Shown here one piece after another: positions 63,907-64,000 of a stretch of DNA of 64,000 nucleotides (position 1 is the stretch's first letter; each line of letters starts with the position of its first letter). A program made the position numbers and the translations under genes. The notes under the pieces are model-generated. The model was not told the DNA's origin. It did not search any database and worked only from the letters and a program-made list of their open reading frames with translations. The DNA is taken from NCBI GenBank assembly GCA_034670405.1, contig JAXDDX010000071.1:378001-442000 (forward strand). The letters are read 5' to 3'. The DNA comes from Hoplostethus atlanticus. Lineage: Eukaryota; Chordata; Actinopteri; Trachichthyiformes; Trachichthyidae.

Positions 63907-64000
63907 AGCATTGATACGTGAACTTGTGTCAAGTTTCTTCAGCACCACCCTGGATTCAGTCAGCAAAACGTGACGTAGGTACTGGCATCGGAAGTAAGCC
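63907..64000 (-). CDS. Possible exon running off the window edge
   Basis: On the minus strand the last 94 bases are open for 31 codons (AYFRCQYLRHVL, then TESRVVLKKLDTSSRINA). They end in a strong donor, GCT/GTGAGT, at 63906. The protein is not recognised. An open run of this length can occur by chance, so this is tentative. Confidence 0.25.

Overview
The window is teleost fish nuclear DNA, most likely percomorph. It has large intron-rich genes with vertebrate splice sites, CA/TG microsatellites, many minisatellites, Tc1/mariner and hAT-type DNA transposons, non-autonomous foldback elements, tRNA-derived SINEs, LINE fragments and a fish-type NLR (LRR plus B30.2) gene fragment. No rRNA, functional tRNA gene, CRISPR array or bacterial feature was seen.

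Host genes, left to right. (1) egln1 (+, 6349-11141, five coding exons, 315 aa): HIF prolyl hydroxylase with an N-terminal MYND finger. (2) A type-2 cystatin-like secreted protein (-, 13029-14601, three exons, 127 aa) that lacks the usual QxVxG inhibitory loop. (3) A glycine N-acyltransferase-like gene (+, 17860-21143, five exons, 279 aa). (4) rbbp9 (+, 21782-24764, five exons, 184 aa), a small serine hydrolase. (5) A decayed NLR fragment (-, 28735-29835) next to a Ty3/Gypsy fossil. (6) A 2.73 kb copy of the 3' end of polr3f (33716-36449). (7) Two tandem c-type lysozyme-like genes (+, 41936-44204 and about 45321-46729). (8) polr3f itself (-, 53887-59724, nine exons, 316 aa). Reconstructed exon phases and total lengths close without remainder for egln1, the cystatin, the glyatl-like gene, rbbp9, the first lysozyme-like gene and polr3f, which supports these models. 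rbbp9 and polr3f face each other, as their human orthologues do on 20p11.

The most unusual item is the lysozyme-like pair. The first gene keeps the signal peptide, all eight lysozyme cysteines and the four-exon layout. Both catalytic acids are replaced, and the loop between the second and third cysteines carries an insert of about 190 residues: a basic Arg-Pro-Thr repeat, then about 100 very acidic residues bounded on both sides by R-x-K-R furin sites. The neighbouring paralogue carries a different, Asp/Ser-type acidic insert at the same place. This suggests a disulfide-linked two-chain product with an excisable acidic propeptide; the function is unknown.

The rest is mostly repeats: a 21-unit 44/45-bp minisatellite in egln1 intron 1, an 11-unit array of hairpins near 50 kb, long foldback MITEs near 11, 13 and 26 kb, a chimeric Tc1 element carrying foreign sequence at 52.2-53.6 kb, and a nearly complete Tc1 element at 61.2-62.8 kb flanked by LINE pieces.
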